Below are positions 53,818-64,000 of a DNA stretch of 64,000 nucleotides, piece after piece (within the stretch, counting starts at the first letter, position 1; each line of letters opens with the position of its first letter). Origin of the DNA: Bog-375 sp049698695 (GTDB lineage: Bacteria > Acidobacteriota > Terriglobia > Bryobacterales > Bryobacteraceae); assembly GCA_049698695.1 (NCBI GenBank), contig JBAVYH010000201.1, positions 1-64,000 on the forward strand. The letters are read 5' to 3'. Both the position numbers and the translations under genes were made by a program. The notes beneath the pieces are model-generated. The model did no database searches. It was not told where the DNA came from and worked only from the letters and a program-made list of their open reading frames with translations.

Positions 53818-54831
53818 ATGATGCGGAAGCGGATGTCCGGCTATGTGGTTATTGCGGCGATGACGTTGCCGATTGCCGTGCACGCGCAGCCATCCGCAGT
53901 GAGTGACTCCGGGACCATGACCGTTCCGTTTGTGTTTGACGGCAAGCGCCCCCCGGTGTGGAGCGGCGGCGCCCTATTGGTGGCGGATGGGCCAGTGTTT
54001 ACCCCTAGCGCATTCATGGCCTTCAACCGCGATGGCCGCCCAATCTCCAGCGCCGGGTTTTCCATTCCGGAGGCATTCAAGACCTCCCTTGACGGCTTTG
54101 CCAGGGGAGCCGACGGAACAGTGGCACTGTGCGGCCAGTCTTACGCAAGCGACGGCCGCGGCGCCCCATTCATCGCCCTGATTTCCGCCGATGGTGATTC
54201 CCAGCGGGTGATTCGCACCGAGCCTTACATGCCGGTCGTCGTCGCAGTCGCTCCGGACGGGACCCTGTGGACCGTGGGCTTTGAGCTGAACTTCGACAGC
54301 CACTCGGAGAAGGGCGTCAATCGCGAAGCAGGCGTGCTCCGGCACTACGACCGGAACGGGAAGAGCCTGGGAGCCTTCGTTCCGCGCTCCAGCATCAAGG
54401 ATACCAGCCACTTGATGCCCGACCACAGCATGCTTGCGGCGGCCGCGGATCGGGTCGGGTGGCTGCATTACGACGTCAGGGGGCGAGCGCCTGGCGCCTA
54501 TGTAGAGATATCGCGCGACGGAAACGTCTCGAGCTATCCGCTTCCTCAGCCCCAAGGGACCCAGCCCTACTTTCTTTACTTGTGCGGCATGGCAATCACC
54601 GATTCCGGCGACGTCTTCGCGGTAGTCGGCAACTTCACCAACAAGCAACTCAGCTCCTTCACCCTCGTCGTCCTGAACCGTTCGGAAGGGCTCTGGCTGC
54701 CGGTAAGAATGCCCGTGTCGGCCAGATCGGCCCGGTTGTACGGCAGCAACGGCAACGAGCTCGCGTTCTGGTTGGCCACCAGCGGCGGCGGTTATTCGAC
54801 CGTGCACTTCTTTACCCCGGACAAGAAATAG
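53818..54831 (+). CDS. Secreted beta-propeller-like protein
   Basis: This is a 337-residue exported protein with a signal peptide (about 1-23). The mature part repeats short segments of the type 'FMAFNRDGRPI', 'DGFARGADGTVALCG', 'VVVAVAPDGTLWTVG' and 'MAITDSGDVFAVVG', consistent with a beta propeller of about six blades. No enzyme motif is present. AGGAGG precedes two ATG codons (53818 and 53821), and either may be used. Confidence 0.72.
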   Translation: MMRKRMSGYVVIAAMTLPIAVHAQPSAVSDSGTMTVPFVFDGKRPPVWSGGALLVADGPVFTPSAFMAFNRDGRPISSAGFSIPEAFKTSLDGFARGADGTVALCGQSYASDGRGAPFIALISADGDSQRVIRTEPYMPVVVAVAPDGTLWTVGFELNFDSHSEKGVNREAGVLRHYDRNGKSLGAFVPRSSIKDTSHLMPDHSMLAAAADRVGWLHYDVRGRAPGAYVEISRDGNVSSYPLPQPQGTQPYFLYLCGMAITDSGDVFAVVGNFTNKQLSSFTLVVLNRSEGLWLPVRMPVSARSARLYGSNGNELAFWLATSGGGYSTVHFFTPDKK

Positions 54832-55195
54832 CGATAGGTCCGGCGTGGGCAGGCATGGCGGGCACCGCGGGACGGACCGCCCGCGCTTCCACAATGTACC
54901 GACAAGATTCGCCTGCGGGATGAAGGGCCGGCGAAGTTACTCCACCTGGGACGAGCACCTGTTTGGAATTCTTCAACAAACTGTTGGGAAGTGGGCGCGC
55001 TGTCCCGTTCACTCTTTAGGGCCAGTACCCGAAAAACGTGCCCGTTTAGGTTCCGAGGGAGCGCATAGTGGAGTTAGCCTCCATCTATGAAAAGGCGTTT
55101 GCCAGTTCCGGCGCGTGACGCACTAGGAGGCCATTACCCGCAGCGTTGCGCCTCAACTCGCATCGCTCACGTCTGACGAACGGAGGAGACTCGAA
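54832..55195. other. Intergenic region
   Basis: These 364 bases lie between two rightward secreted genes. I find no gene, repeat or terminator. A GGAGGAG sequence at the right end is the ribosome site of the next gene. Confidence 0.5.
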
Positions 55196-56299
55196 GTGTG
55201 CCGCCGTTATCGCTGTTCTTTTCTTTTCCTGCTGCTGCTCATCGCAGTTTACCCTGCCATGGGCCAAAAGAAGCTGCAAGTCAAAATGCCGCATCCGCCT
55301 ATCCTTGGCGAGGGCTTGGCTGGAGCCCGGGCGATCTTCGGGCAGGTCACCGGCAGATGCTCGAAAAACTTTTCCGAGCTACTGAGGCAGGATCTGCTGG
55401 CTCACGACATTCCGTTGGTGGCACAGGCCGAGCCTGGCGTTACGGCGGTGGTCACTATCTCCGTGGACATTTCCGAGTGCCAGGCGTTGCCGGAACCGGC
55501 GATCATTGGCTCAGGCCTTCCGGCGATGCACATCTCCCGCACCGTGGGTCACTTCCTCGCCACCTTACACGTGAAGGACTGGTGGAGCGGCGAGGAGTTG
55601 GCGACCCAGACGCTTCGCGCCGATCCGTCAAAGCAAAATGAATCGCCGAGCACCCAGCCCGAGTGGCCCGCCCCGGCCGATCTGCTCACGACCGCGCAAC
55701 TCCAGGCGCTGGGCCAGACGCGGCGCCTGTACGAGCCGTGGATCGACACCGAAGAGGTGTCGTTCATGGACGACAAGGACTGCAACCTCCGCGCGGAGTT
55801 CGACCTCGTCAAGGCGGCGGACTACAAGGGCTTGCTGCAGGCGGCGCTAGCCAATACGGCGTCCTGCCACGGCAATCCAAAGACCGTTGCCGCGGCGTGG
55901 TACAACCTGGGCATCGCCTATATGGTGATGCAGAACTACGATGGTGCGCTGGCGGCGTTTGCCAAAACCGGCAAGCTCGCGGGTAGCCGGATGGTCACCG
56001 ACGCTATGGCCCAATGCCAGGCCAATAAGTCGCTTGCCCAGGCCCTGGGCCGGCACATACTGGCTTGGGAGAAGCAGACCCAAAAGGGCACGCAGCCGGC
56101 CAAGCCGGTGCGGACGGGCATCATATTCAGCAACGACCTGGTGATCCGGCTGGTCCAGGGCAACGTGGACGATGCGGATATCCTGAAGATGATCGACTCC
56201 GAGCCCAATCGCTTCGCCCTCGGCGACGACGACCTGCTCAAGCTCAAGCAGGCCGGCGTGCCGGATGCGATTGTCGCTGAGATGCAAAAGAACAAATGA
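55196..56299 (+). CDS. Secreted TPR-like protein with C-terminal repeat module
   Basis: This 367-residue exported protein has a signal peptide (about 1-23). A middle part 'AWYNLGIAYMVMQNYDGALAAF' is a clear tetratricopeptide repeat. The end, 'SNDLVIRLVQGNVDDADILKMI' followed by 'LKLKQAGVPDAIVAEMQ', is a short module that I associate with acidobacterial proteins (usual form 'AGVSDxVIxAM'). The GTG start follows GGAGGAG. Function unknown; protein interaction is likely. Confidence 0.75.
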   Translation: MCRRYRCSFLFLLLLIAVYPAMGQKKLQVKMPHPPILGEGLAGARAIFGQVTGRCSKNFSELLRQDLLAHDIPLVAQAEPGVTAVVTISVDISECQALPEPAIIGSGLPAMHISRTVGHFLATLHVKDWWSGEELATQTLRADPSKQNESPSTQPEWPAPADLLTTAQLQALGQTRRLYEPWIDTEEVSFMDDKDCNLRAEFDLVKAADYKGLLQAALANTASCHGNPKTVAAAWYNLGIAYMVMQNYDGALAAFAKTGKLAGSRMVTDAMAQCQANKSLAQALGRHILAWEKQTQKGTQPAKPVRTGIIFSNDLVIRLVQGNVDDADILKMIDSEPNRFALGDDDLLKLKQAGVPDAIVAEMQKNK

Positions 56300-56346
56300 G
56301 ACGCGGCGGCGGGCAGGCTGTTTGTGGCTTGCCGCAACCGGCGGAA

Positions 56347-56374
56347 GACAGGCGACACCAACCGCTCGCCTGTC
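56347..56374. terminator. Hairpin between convergent genes
   Basis: GACAGGCGA (56347-56355) and TCGCCTGTC (56366-56374) form a perfect 9-bp stem with a 10-base loop. It lies between the ends of a rightward and a leftward gene, the place for a shared terminator, but no T-run follows on either side. Confidence 0.45.
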
Positions 56375-56408
56375 CACGCCGCCGCACGGCAGATGTATCA
56401 CTCACCGC

Positions 56409-57437
56409 TTAGACTGCCACCGGTTCCGCTGCGTAACGGCTCGCCATCGATTGCAGACTGAGCGGCTTGTAGTCGTTGGCGTGGCCGGCCTGGCCGAACT
56501 GGGTCATGCGCAGCGCAACGACTTTCTTCATGGCTTCACGCGCCGGCTTCAGATAGCTGCGCGGATCGAATTCCTCGGGTTTCTCGGCAAACACTTTGCG
56601 GATCGCGCCGGTGATGGCCAGCCGGCTGTCCGTGTCCACGTTGATCTTGCGCACGCCGTTCTTGATGCCGAGCTGGATCTCTTCCACCGGCACGCCCCAG
56701 GTGGGCTTCAGCTTGCCGCCGTACTGATTGATGATGTCCTGCAGATCCTTCGGCACGCTGGAAGAGCCGTGCATCACCAGGTGGACGCCGGGCAAACGCT
56801 TGTGAATCTCGATCAGCCGCGCCATCTTGAGCGTTTCGCCGGTTGGCTTGCTGCTGAATTTGTAGGCGCCGTGGCTGGTGCCGATGGCGACGGCCAGCGC
56901 GTCCAAACCGGTGGCCTTGACAAATTCCACCGCCTGACTGGGATCGGTGAGATGGCTCAGGCCGTCCAGGCCGGCGCCGTGCCCGTCTTCAATGCCGCCC
57001 AGGCAGCCGATTTCACCCTCCACGGTGACGCCCTTGGCGTGCGCCGCTTCCACCACCTTGCGCGTGGCTGCCACGTTGTACTCGAAGGTCGACGGCGTCT
57101 TGCCATCGGGCATCAGCGAGCCATCCATCATGACACTGGTGAAACCCATATCGATGGCGCTCTGGCAGGTCTCCGGGCTGTTGCCGTGGTCCAGGTGCAG
57201 GACGGTCGGAATCTCCGGGTATAACTCGGTGGCCGCCAGCATCAAGTGATACAGAAACCGGTCTTGCGAGTAGGAGCGGGCACCCCGGCTGGCCTGAATG
57301 ATGACCGGCGACTTGGTTTCGCGGGCCGCCTCCATGATCGCCTGGATCTGTTCCATGTTGTTGACGTTGAATGCGCCAACTCCGTACCCACCCTTGGCGG
57401 CCTCATCGAGGACCTGCCGTAACGACACTAATGGCAT
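56409..57437 (-). CDS. fba: Class II fructose-bisphosphate aldolase
   Basis: This 342-residue zinc aldolase cleaves fructose 1,6-bisphosphate in glycolysis. 'AFNVNNMEQIQAIMEAA' is the start, 'PTVLHLDHGNSPETC' carries the catalytic Asp and a zinc His, 'VEGEIGCLGGIEDG' the conserved Glu, 'HLVMHGSSSVP' the second zinc His and 'GVRKINVDTDSRLAI' the phosphate site. GAGGAG precedes the ATG by nine bases. Confidence 0.95.
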   Translation of the reverse strand: MPLVSLRQVLDEAAKGGYGVGAFNVNNMEQIQAIMEAARETKSPVIIQASRGARSYSQDRFLYHLMLAATELYPEIPTVLHLDHGNSPETCQSAIDMGFTSVMMDGSLMPDGKTPSTFEYNVAATRKVVEAAHAKGVTVEGEIGCLGGIEDGHGAGLDGLSHLTDPSQAVEFVKATGLDALAVAIGTSHGAYKFSSKPTGETLKMARLIEIHKRLPGVHLVMHGSSSVPKDLQDIINQYGGKLKPTWGVPVEEIQLGIKNGVRKINVDTDSRLAITGAIRKVFAEKPEEFDPRSYLKPAREAMKKVVALRMTQFGQAGHANDYKPLSLQSMASRYAAEPVAV

Positions 57438-57644
57438 ATGAGTTCTCCTCAGCAGGAAATGGTGCTCCCCGGAAATGCGTGAAGAAAATCGGCATCGCGT
57501 GCCTCTGGGCGCTGCGCGGGGCCTCAGCCGGCGAGTCCCGATTTCTTACGCCTTCCAGGATTCTTACAACCTCACCCTAACATGATTGTGCAAAACGGAG
57601 CAATGCTTGGCGGGGTGGTTGCCGATGAATGTCCGCCGCTGGGC

Positions 57645-59330
<1,686 letters not shown>

Positions 59331-59416
59331 TGAGCCCCGTACTCCCGGCGTTTCTAGCGAGTCCAACACATTGTACCCCACCGCGCGGATGTCAATCGGC
59401 GGCTCTCGGCGCCCCG

Positions 59417-61156
59417 TCAGGTACGGCCGCGCGCCGCCCGATCGCTTCCCTCCAGCTCCGCCGTCAGGCGCAATGCCTCTTCCCAATTGCCTCCGCGCTC
59501 CGCTTCCCGGATGCGCGCCTTCATCTGGTCGCGACGGCCCCGCTGCTCGCTGCGCCGGATGCTTTCCATCGCCGCGGCCACCGCGCCCGCCGTGACTTCC
59601 GCCTCGCCTTCCAGCACTGCTTCGGCCAGCAGATTCTGGTCCGCCTCTTCCAGGCGGGCATGCAGATTCTCGAAATTCAAACGCCCGCCCGCGGCCACCA
59701 ACGCATACGCCGCCTGAAACACGCGGCGCGACGCGAAGCTCGCGATCGCATCCGATTGCTCTAACTCGCCGATGATCTCCTTGCTAACTCCCTCATCGGC
59801 CAGAATTGCATTCAGCAGTAGCCGCTCGTCGTGCCGCAGCGCAATTTTCGGCCGCTCCATCGTTTTTTCCTGGCGGCTGGCTGCGGTTTTTCGGAAACTG
59901 TCCAGCACCATCCCCTGCGGCACGCCAATGTAAGCCGCCAGGTCGTTGGCGATGGCGCTGCGCTCCAGCGGGTCGGCAACCTTCTCCACCGCCGGCAGCA
60001 GCGCGTTCAACACCGCCACCACCCCCTCGCTCGAATGCACGTCGTGCTTGGCGCGCGCGCGGTCGGCCAGCCAGTAAAAGTAACCCTTGGCCTCGTCCAG
60101 CCGCTGCTGGTAGGCGGCGGCGCCGCGCTCGCGGCAATACTCGTCCGGGTCCAGGCCGCCATCGAGCTCGACGATCCGCACCTGCATGCCCTCTTCCAGC
60201 AACAGCCCGATGGAACGTTCGGCGGCATTGGCGCCTGGAGCGTCGGGGTCGAAATTCACTGCGATGCGCGCCGAGTGCCGCTTCATCGCCTGCACTTGCT
60301 GCGCCGTCAGCGAGGTGCCGCAACTCGCTACCACGTTCGCGATGCCCGCCGCCGTGACTCCGATCACATCCATGTAGCCTTCCACCAGGACGACGCGCTC
60401 CTGCTTGCGGATGGCCTCTTTGGCGCGGTGGAGGTTGTACAGCACGTAGCTCTTCTTGTAGATCGCGGTCTCCGGCGAGTTCAGGTACTTGGGCGTGTCT
60501 TCGGCCGACAGGGCGCGGCCACCGAAACCGATGATCTTCCCCGATTCGTTGTGGATGGGAAACATCAGGCGATTGCGGAAGCGGTCGTAGAAACTGCCGT
60601 CGTCGCGCTTGCCGACCAGGCCGGACTGCTCCATCTGCGCGCTCGAAAAATTGCGCCCGCCGAACATGCGAACCAGCGTGTGGCCGGAGCGTTCCGCGTA
60701 CCCCAGGCCGAACTGCGCGACGGTCTCCCGCGCCACGCCGCGCTTCGCTAGGTACGCCCGCGCCGCCTCACCCGCCGCAGACTCCAGGTTGGCGCGGAAA
60801 GCCTCCTGCGCCATTTCGTGCATTTCGAAAGCGGCGCCGCGCAACCGCGAATCTTCGTCGGAGTACTGCGAGCGTTTGGGCAGCGGTATGCCGTAGCGCT
60901 CCGCCAGTTGCTTGAGCGCCTCCCAGAAGCTGAGGCCCTCCTTCTCCATCACGAACTTGACCACATCGCCGCCGGCGCCGCAGGAGAAGCACTTGTAGAA
61001 CTGGTGCACCACGTGGACCGTGAAGGACGGCGTCTTTTCGCTGTGGAAGGGGCACAACCCCATGTAGCGGCTGGGCCCGGATTTCCGCAGCTTCACATAC
61101 TGCCCCACCACGTCTTCGATGCGAACCTGCGACTTGAGCTGATCGACGAAATCCAT
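59417..61156 (-). CDS. dnaG: DNA primase
   Basis: This 579-residue primase makes RNA primers for replication. The N-terminal CHC2 zinc domain has 'CPFHSEKTPSFTV' and 'CFSCGAGGDVVKF'. The TOPRIM polymerase core has 'VVLVEGYMDVIGVTAAGI' and 'IAVNFDPDAPGANAAERSIG'. The C-terminal helicase-binding part is short. dnaG-rpoD is a widely conserved pair (part of the macromolecular synthesis operon). The ATG at 61156 matches the family start 'MDFVDQLKSQVRIEDVV'. Confidence 0.95.
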   Translation of the reverse strand: MDFVDQLKSQVRIEDVVGQYVKLRKSGPSRYMGLCPFHSEKTPSFTVHVVHQFYKCFSCGAGGDVVKFVMEKEGLSFWEALKQLAERYGIPLPKRSQYSDEDSRLRGAAFEMHEMAQEAFRANLESAAGEAARAYLAKRGVARETVAQFGLGYAERSGHTLVRMFGGRNFSSAQMEQSGLVGKRDDGSFYDRFRNRLMFPIHNESGKIIGFGGRALSAEDTPKYLNSPETAIYKKSYVLYNLHRAKEAIRKQERVVLVEGYMDVIGVTAAGIANVVASCGTSLTAQQVQAMKRHSARIAVNFDPDAPGANAAERSIGLLLEEGMQVRIVELDGGLDPDEYCRERGAAAYQQRLDEAKGYFYWLADRARAKHDVHSSEGVVAVLNALLPAVEKVADPLERSAIANDLAAYIGVPQGMVLDSFRKTAASRQEKTMERPKIALRHDERLLLNAILADEGVSKEIIGELEQSDAIASFASRRVFQAAYALVAAGGRLNFENLHARLEEADQNLLAEAVLEGEAEVTAGAVAAAMESIRRSEQRGRRDQMKARIREAERGGNWEEALRLTAELEGSDRAARGRT

Positions 61157-61324
61157 GGCGCCTTGGGTGTATTATCCCGCAGCGCCACTACGACCGGCGG
61201 ATAGCACGCGAGTTGCTGTGGCGCAGGGGGCTTACTCCCAAAGCCCCGACAGTCGGTGTTATGGCTTTAGCCACAATGGCACGCCGGAATCCGCTACAAT
61301 TGAGAGGGACGAAGGAGGCCATAG

Positions 61325-61537
61325 ATGCAGCCACTTTTGACTGCGGGCCCGCTCAATCTTGGATTGCCCGAGGTTCTGGTGATCGCCTTGGTTGCTATCC
61401 TGCTGTTCGGCACCAAGAAGGTCGGGGAACTCGGCAAGGGATTGGGCGAAGGCATTCGCAACTTCAAGACCGCCCTCAAGGGCGATGAAGAAACGGACGT
61501 AAAAAAGGACCAAGAAAGAGTCGAGGCGAAGAAGTAA
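61325..61537 (+). CDS. tatA: Sec-independent translocase protein TatA
   Basis: This 70-residue membrane protein forms the Tat translocation pore for folded proteins such as the Tat-type iron-sulfur protein at 16569-17309. One helix ('LPEVLVIALVAILLFG') is followed by the hinge 'TKKVGELGKGLGEGIRNFK' of the amphipathic helix and a charged tail. AAGGAGG precedes the ATG. No tatC is in the window. Confidence 0.93.
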   Translation: MQPLLTAGPLNLGLPEVLVIALVAILLFGTKKVGELGKGLGEGIRNFKTALKGDEETDVKKDQERVEAKK

Positions 61538-61600
61538 GTGGCTTCCTGGAACCGCCTGCAAGCTCGGGCGGCGCTCCACCGGCTTTTGAATTCACGCAAC

Positions 61601-61643
61601 AAAAAACCCCGCTGGCTCAGCCGAGCCAGCGGGGTTTTGGTTT
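61601..61643. terminator. Bidirectional rho-independent terminator
   Basis: CCCCGCTGGCTC (61607-61618) and GAGCCAGCGGGG (61623-61634) form a perfect 12-bp stem with a 4-base loop. Six A bases precede it and a T-rich run follows, so it can end tatA transcripts from the left and HU transcripts from the right. Confidence 0.92.
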
Positions 61644-61662
61644 CCCAGGCAGGAATCGCCGC

Positions 61663-61965
61663 CTATTTCTTCTTCGGCGGAACGATGGCGTCCTTGGCGG
61701 CCTTGGCCACGCGGAACTTCACGACCTTCTTGGCCGGAATCTTGATGGCTTCCCCGGTCGCCGGGTTGCGGCCCATGCGGGCCTTGCGATCCACACGCAC
61801 CAGCCGGCCGACGCCGGGCAGCACGAAAACGCCGTTCTTCTTCACTTCGCTGATTGCCGTGGTGGCCAGGCCTTCCAGGATCTCCTTCGCCACCTTGTTG
61901 CTGACTTGACCGTGCGCGGCGAGCGCCTTCACCAGTTGCGTCTGGGTCATTCTTGTCGTCGCCAT
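61663..61965 (-). CDS. hup: HU-family DNA-binding protein
   Basis: This 100-residue nucleoid protein bends DNA. 'MTQTQLVKALAAHGQVSNKVA' is the helical dimer part, 'VFVLPGVGRLVRVDRKARMGRNPATGEAI' the beta arms with the 'GRNPATGE' signature, and 'KKVVKFRVAKAAKDAI' the end. A short Pro/Lys tail follows. AAAGGAG stands before the ATG. Confidence 0.95.
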   Translation of the reverse strand: MATTRMTQTQLVKALAAHGQVSNKVAKEILEGLATTAISEVKKNGVFVLPGVGRLVRVDRKARMGRNPATGEAIKIPAKKVVKFRVAKAAKDAIVPPKKK

Positions 61966-62201
61966 ATTTCTCCTTTGATTCTCCGTCTCTATTTTTCGGT
62001 GTGCCGTTGCGCCGGGCTTTCAGCGCCCGACGAACGCCACATCGTTCCATCGAACAGTACCGACGGCCCGACGCTCCCCCGGAGCGCGGGCCTCAATCGA
62101 TAACAATCATACGGGAAGGCCATGGGGATGTAAAGAGCGATTGCGCGAAAAACCCCTATTTTCCTCGGTTTTTTTCGCAGGCTCGGGTTCGCAGCCCCGT
62201 T

Positions 62202-62954
62202 TTACGCGGTTTCCGCGAAGCCGGCACCGGGGATCCACCGCAGTTCGCCCCGCCCATGCCCTTCGCCGGCCGTGTTCTTGAGGATGCGAAACCGCACCAG
62301 CCCGGCTCCCGCCGGCTCCAGAGCTATGCGCACCGCCGCGTAGAGCTTCAAGGAAGCGCCGCCGGCGCTGGTGTCCCCTTCTGCACCCGCTTCCATCCGC
62401 GAGCGCGTTTGGTTCAGAAAAACCAGCGCCACGCCGCTCCTGGCGACAGACACAGCCAGCTTCTGCAGCCCGGAGGCCAGCACCCGGCCATGAAGTCCTG
62501 GTCCGCTGGTCCCAATCGCCGCATCCAATTCCACCGCTGGCGCCAGCGCCGCTGCCGGGTCCACGATCAGCAGGCTGACGGCTTGCGAGGCGGCCAGCCT
62601 GGCCGCCATCTCGAACGCCTCCTCGGCCGACTCGGGCATCACCACCACCAGGCGGTCGGGCGCCACTCCCAAGCTTGTGGCGCAGGAGGGGTCAAACGTG
62701 CGGTCGACATCGATCCAGGCAGCGGCGCCGCTCGATTGCGCGCGCCGAACCATTTGCAACGCCAGCGTGGTCTTGCCGGATCCGCTCGAGCCAAAGATTT
62801 CGGAGATGGCTCCCAGCGGCAGGCCTCCCGTGCCGAGCGCTCGGTCGAGCGCATCCAGGCCGGTTGGCATGATGCCTGGCGGACGGCGCTGAAGTCCACC
62901 TTCGAGCCGGGTCAGCTTGAGAAGGATCGCGCGCTGCCGCTCCTGCTCGGTCAT
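62202..62954 (-). CDS. Short RecA-like paralogue
   Basis: This 250-residue RecA-fold ATPase has the Walker A loop 'GSSGSGKTTLALQM' near residue 54, a Walker B-like 'VSLLIVDPAAALAPAVEL', and 'GVALVFLNQTRSRM', matching the L1-side segment of RecA. The RecA N-terminal helix, the L2 loop in its usual form and the C-terminal domain are missing or reduced. It lies 176 bases after recA on the same strand. It may assist recombination or resemble ImuA/SulA-type proteins, but the exact role is unknown. Confidence 0.8.
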   Translation of the reverse strand: MTEQERQRAILLKLTRLEGGLQRRPPGIMPTGLDALDRALGTGGLPLGAISEIFGSSGSGKTTLALQMVRRAQSSGAAAWIDVDRTFDPSCATSLGVAPDRLVVVMPESAEEAFEMAARLAASQAVSLLIVDPAAALAPAVELDAAIGTSGPGLHGRVLASGLQKLAVSVARSGVALVFLNQTRSRMEAGAEGDTSAGGASLKLYAAVRIALEPAGAGLVRFRILKNTAGEGHGRGELRWIPGAGFAETA

Positions 62955-63004
62955 GGCAGGCTGAGTCTCAGGCGGCGGACTTCCACTTGGCAGCCGGTCG
63001 GTGG

Positions 63005-63040
63005 GGCGGGCTTTAGCCTGCCGACGCCCGCTTGCGGGCG
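63005..63040. repeat. Two small hairpins after recA
   Basis: GGCGGGCT and AGCCTGCC (63005-63020, one mismatch) and then CGCCCGC and GCGGGCG (63025-63040, two-base loop) form two small hairpins between recA and its paralogue. No T-run follows. The first resembles short intergenic hairpins of acidobacterial genomes. Confidence 0.45.
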
Positions 63041-63130
63041 AATTCTTTCACAGCATCGACGTGAGCGGTGCAACATGGCGATACGCCAGAGCAATCACGA
63101 AGTCCCGGAGGGCGCTCTTGGCCTGCGCAG

Positions 63131-64000
<870 letters not shown>

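Overview
The window is 64 kb of GC-rich bacterial chromosome, most likely from an acidobacterium of the Solibacter/Bryobacter group (order Bryobacterales). The best taxonomic hint is a secreted protein at 52593-53402 that is almost wholly the C-terminal domain (TIGR03437 type) expanded in Solibacter-like genomes. Small secreted families, a C-terminal 'AGVPDAIVAEM' module and intergenic hairpin repeats of the kind common in acidobacteria agree with this. The assignment is inference; there is no 16S rRNA here.

Layout. 1-6.2 kb: a secreted glycine-zipper protein, a flbD-motA-motB flagellar stator operon read leftward, a VOC protein and small secreted proteins. 6.6-12.4 kb: a complete RND efflux operon (pump, adaptor, outer-membrane channel). 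13.6-17.8 kb: a leftward redox operon (tetraheme cytochrome c, 4Fe-4S protein, NrfD-type membrane subunit, polytopic membrane protein) without a catalytic subunit. 18-21.6 kb: a large membrane protein, a GT2 glycosyltransferase and tRNA-His.

21.6-31.9 kb looks like a genomic island. It starts at the 3' half of an intact tRNA-His and ends at a displaced 3'-half copy of that tRNA sharing a 31-bp identical core. It holds two divergent operons: leftward, an XRE-type regulator, a GT4/barrel fusion, a long GH130 protein, a GT4 and a short GH130 protein; rightward, two small unknown proteins, GroES, a GroEL without the usual Gly-Met tail, and two small proteins, one a zinc ribbon. No integrase is visible. 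A near-consensus promoter and inverted repeats lie between the operons. This is the best candidate for a little-described system: beta-mannoside metabolism joined to a private chaperonin.

31.9-49.3 kb returns to core genes: prolyl oligopeptidase, malate dehydrogenase, an FHA-transmembrane-transglycosylase fusion, a GlcD-type oxidase, an RlmJ-like protein, a PLP homeostasis protein, a glycosyltransferase, a CocE-type hydrolase, tdh-acyP-apt-ispE-prs, and then rplY-pth-rpsF-rpsR-rplI. 49.4-57.4 kb has manA, an aminotransferase, a second glycine-zipper protein, secreted proteins and class II aldolase. 57.6-64 kb is information processing: rpoD and dnaG, tatA and HU converging on a bidirectional terminator, a short RecA paralogue and the 3' part of recA, which is cut by the window edge.
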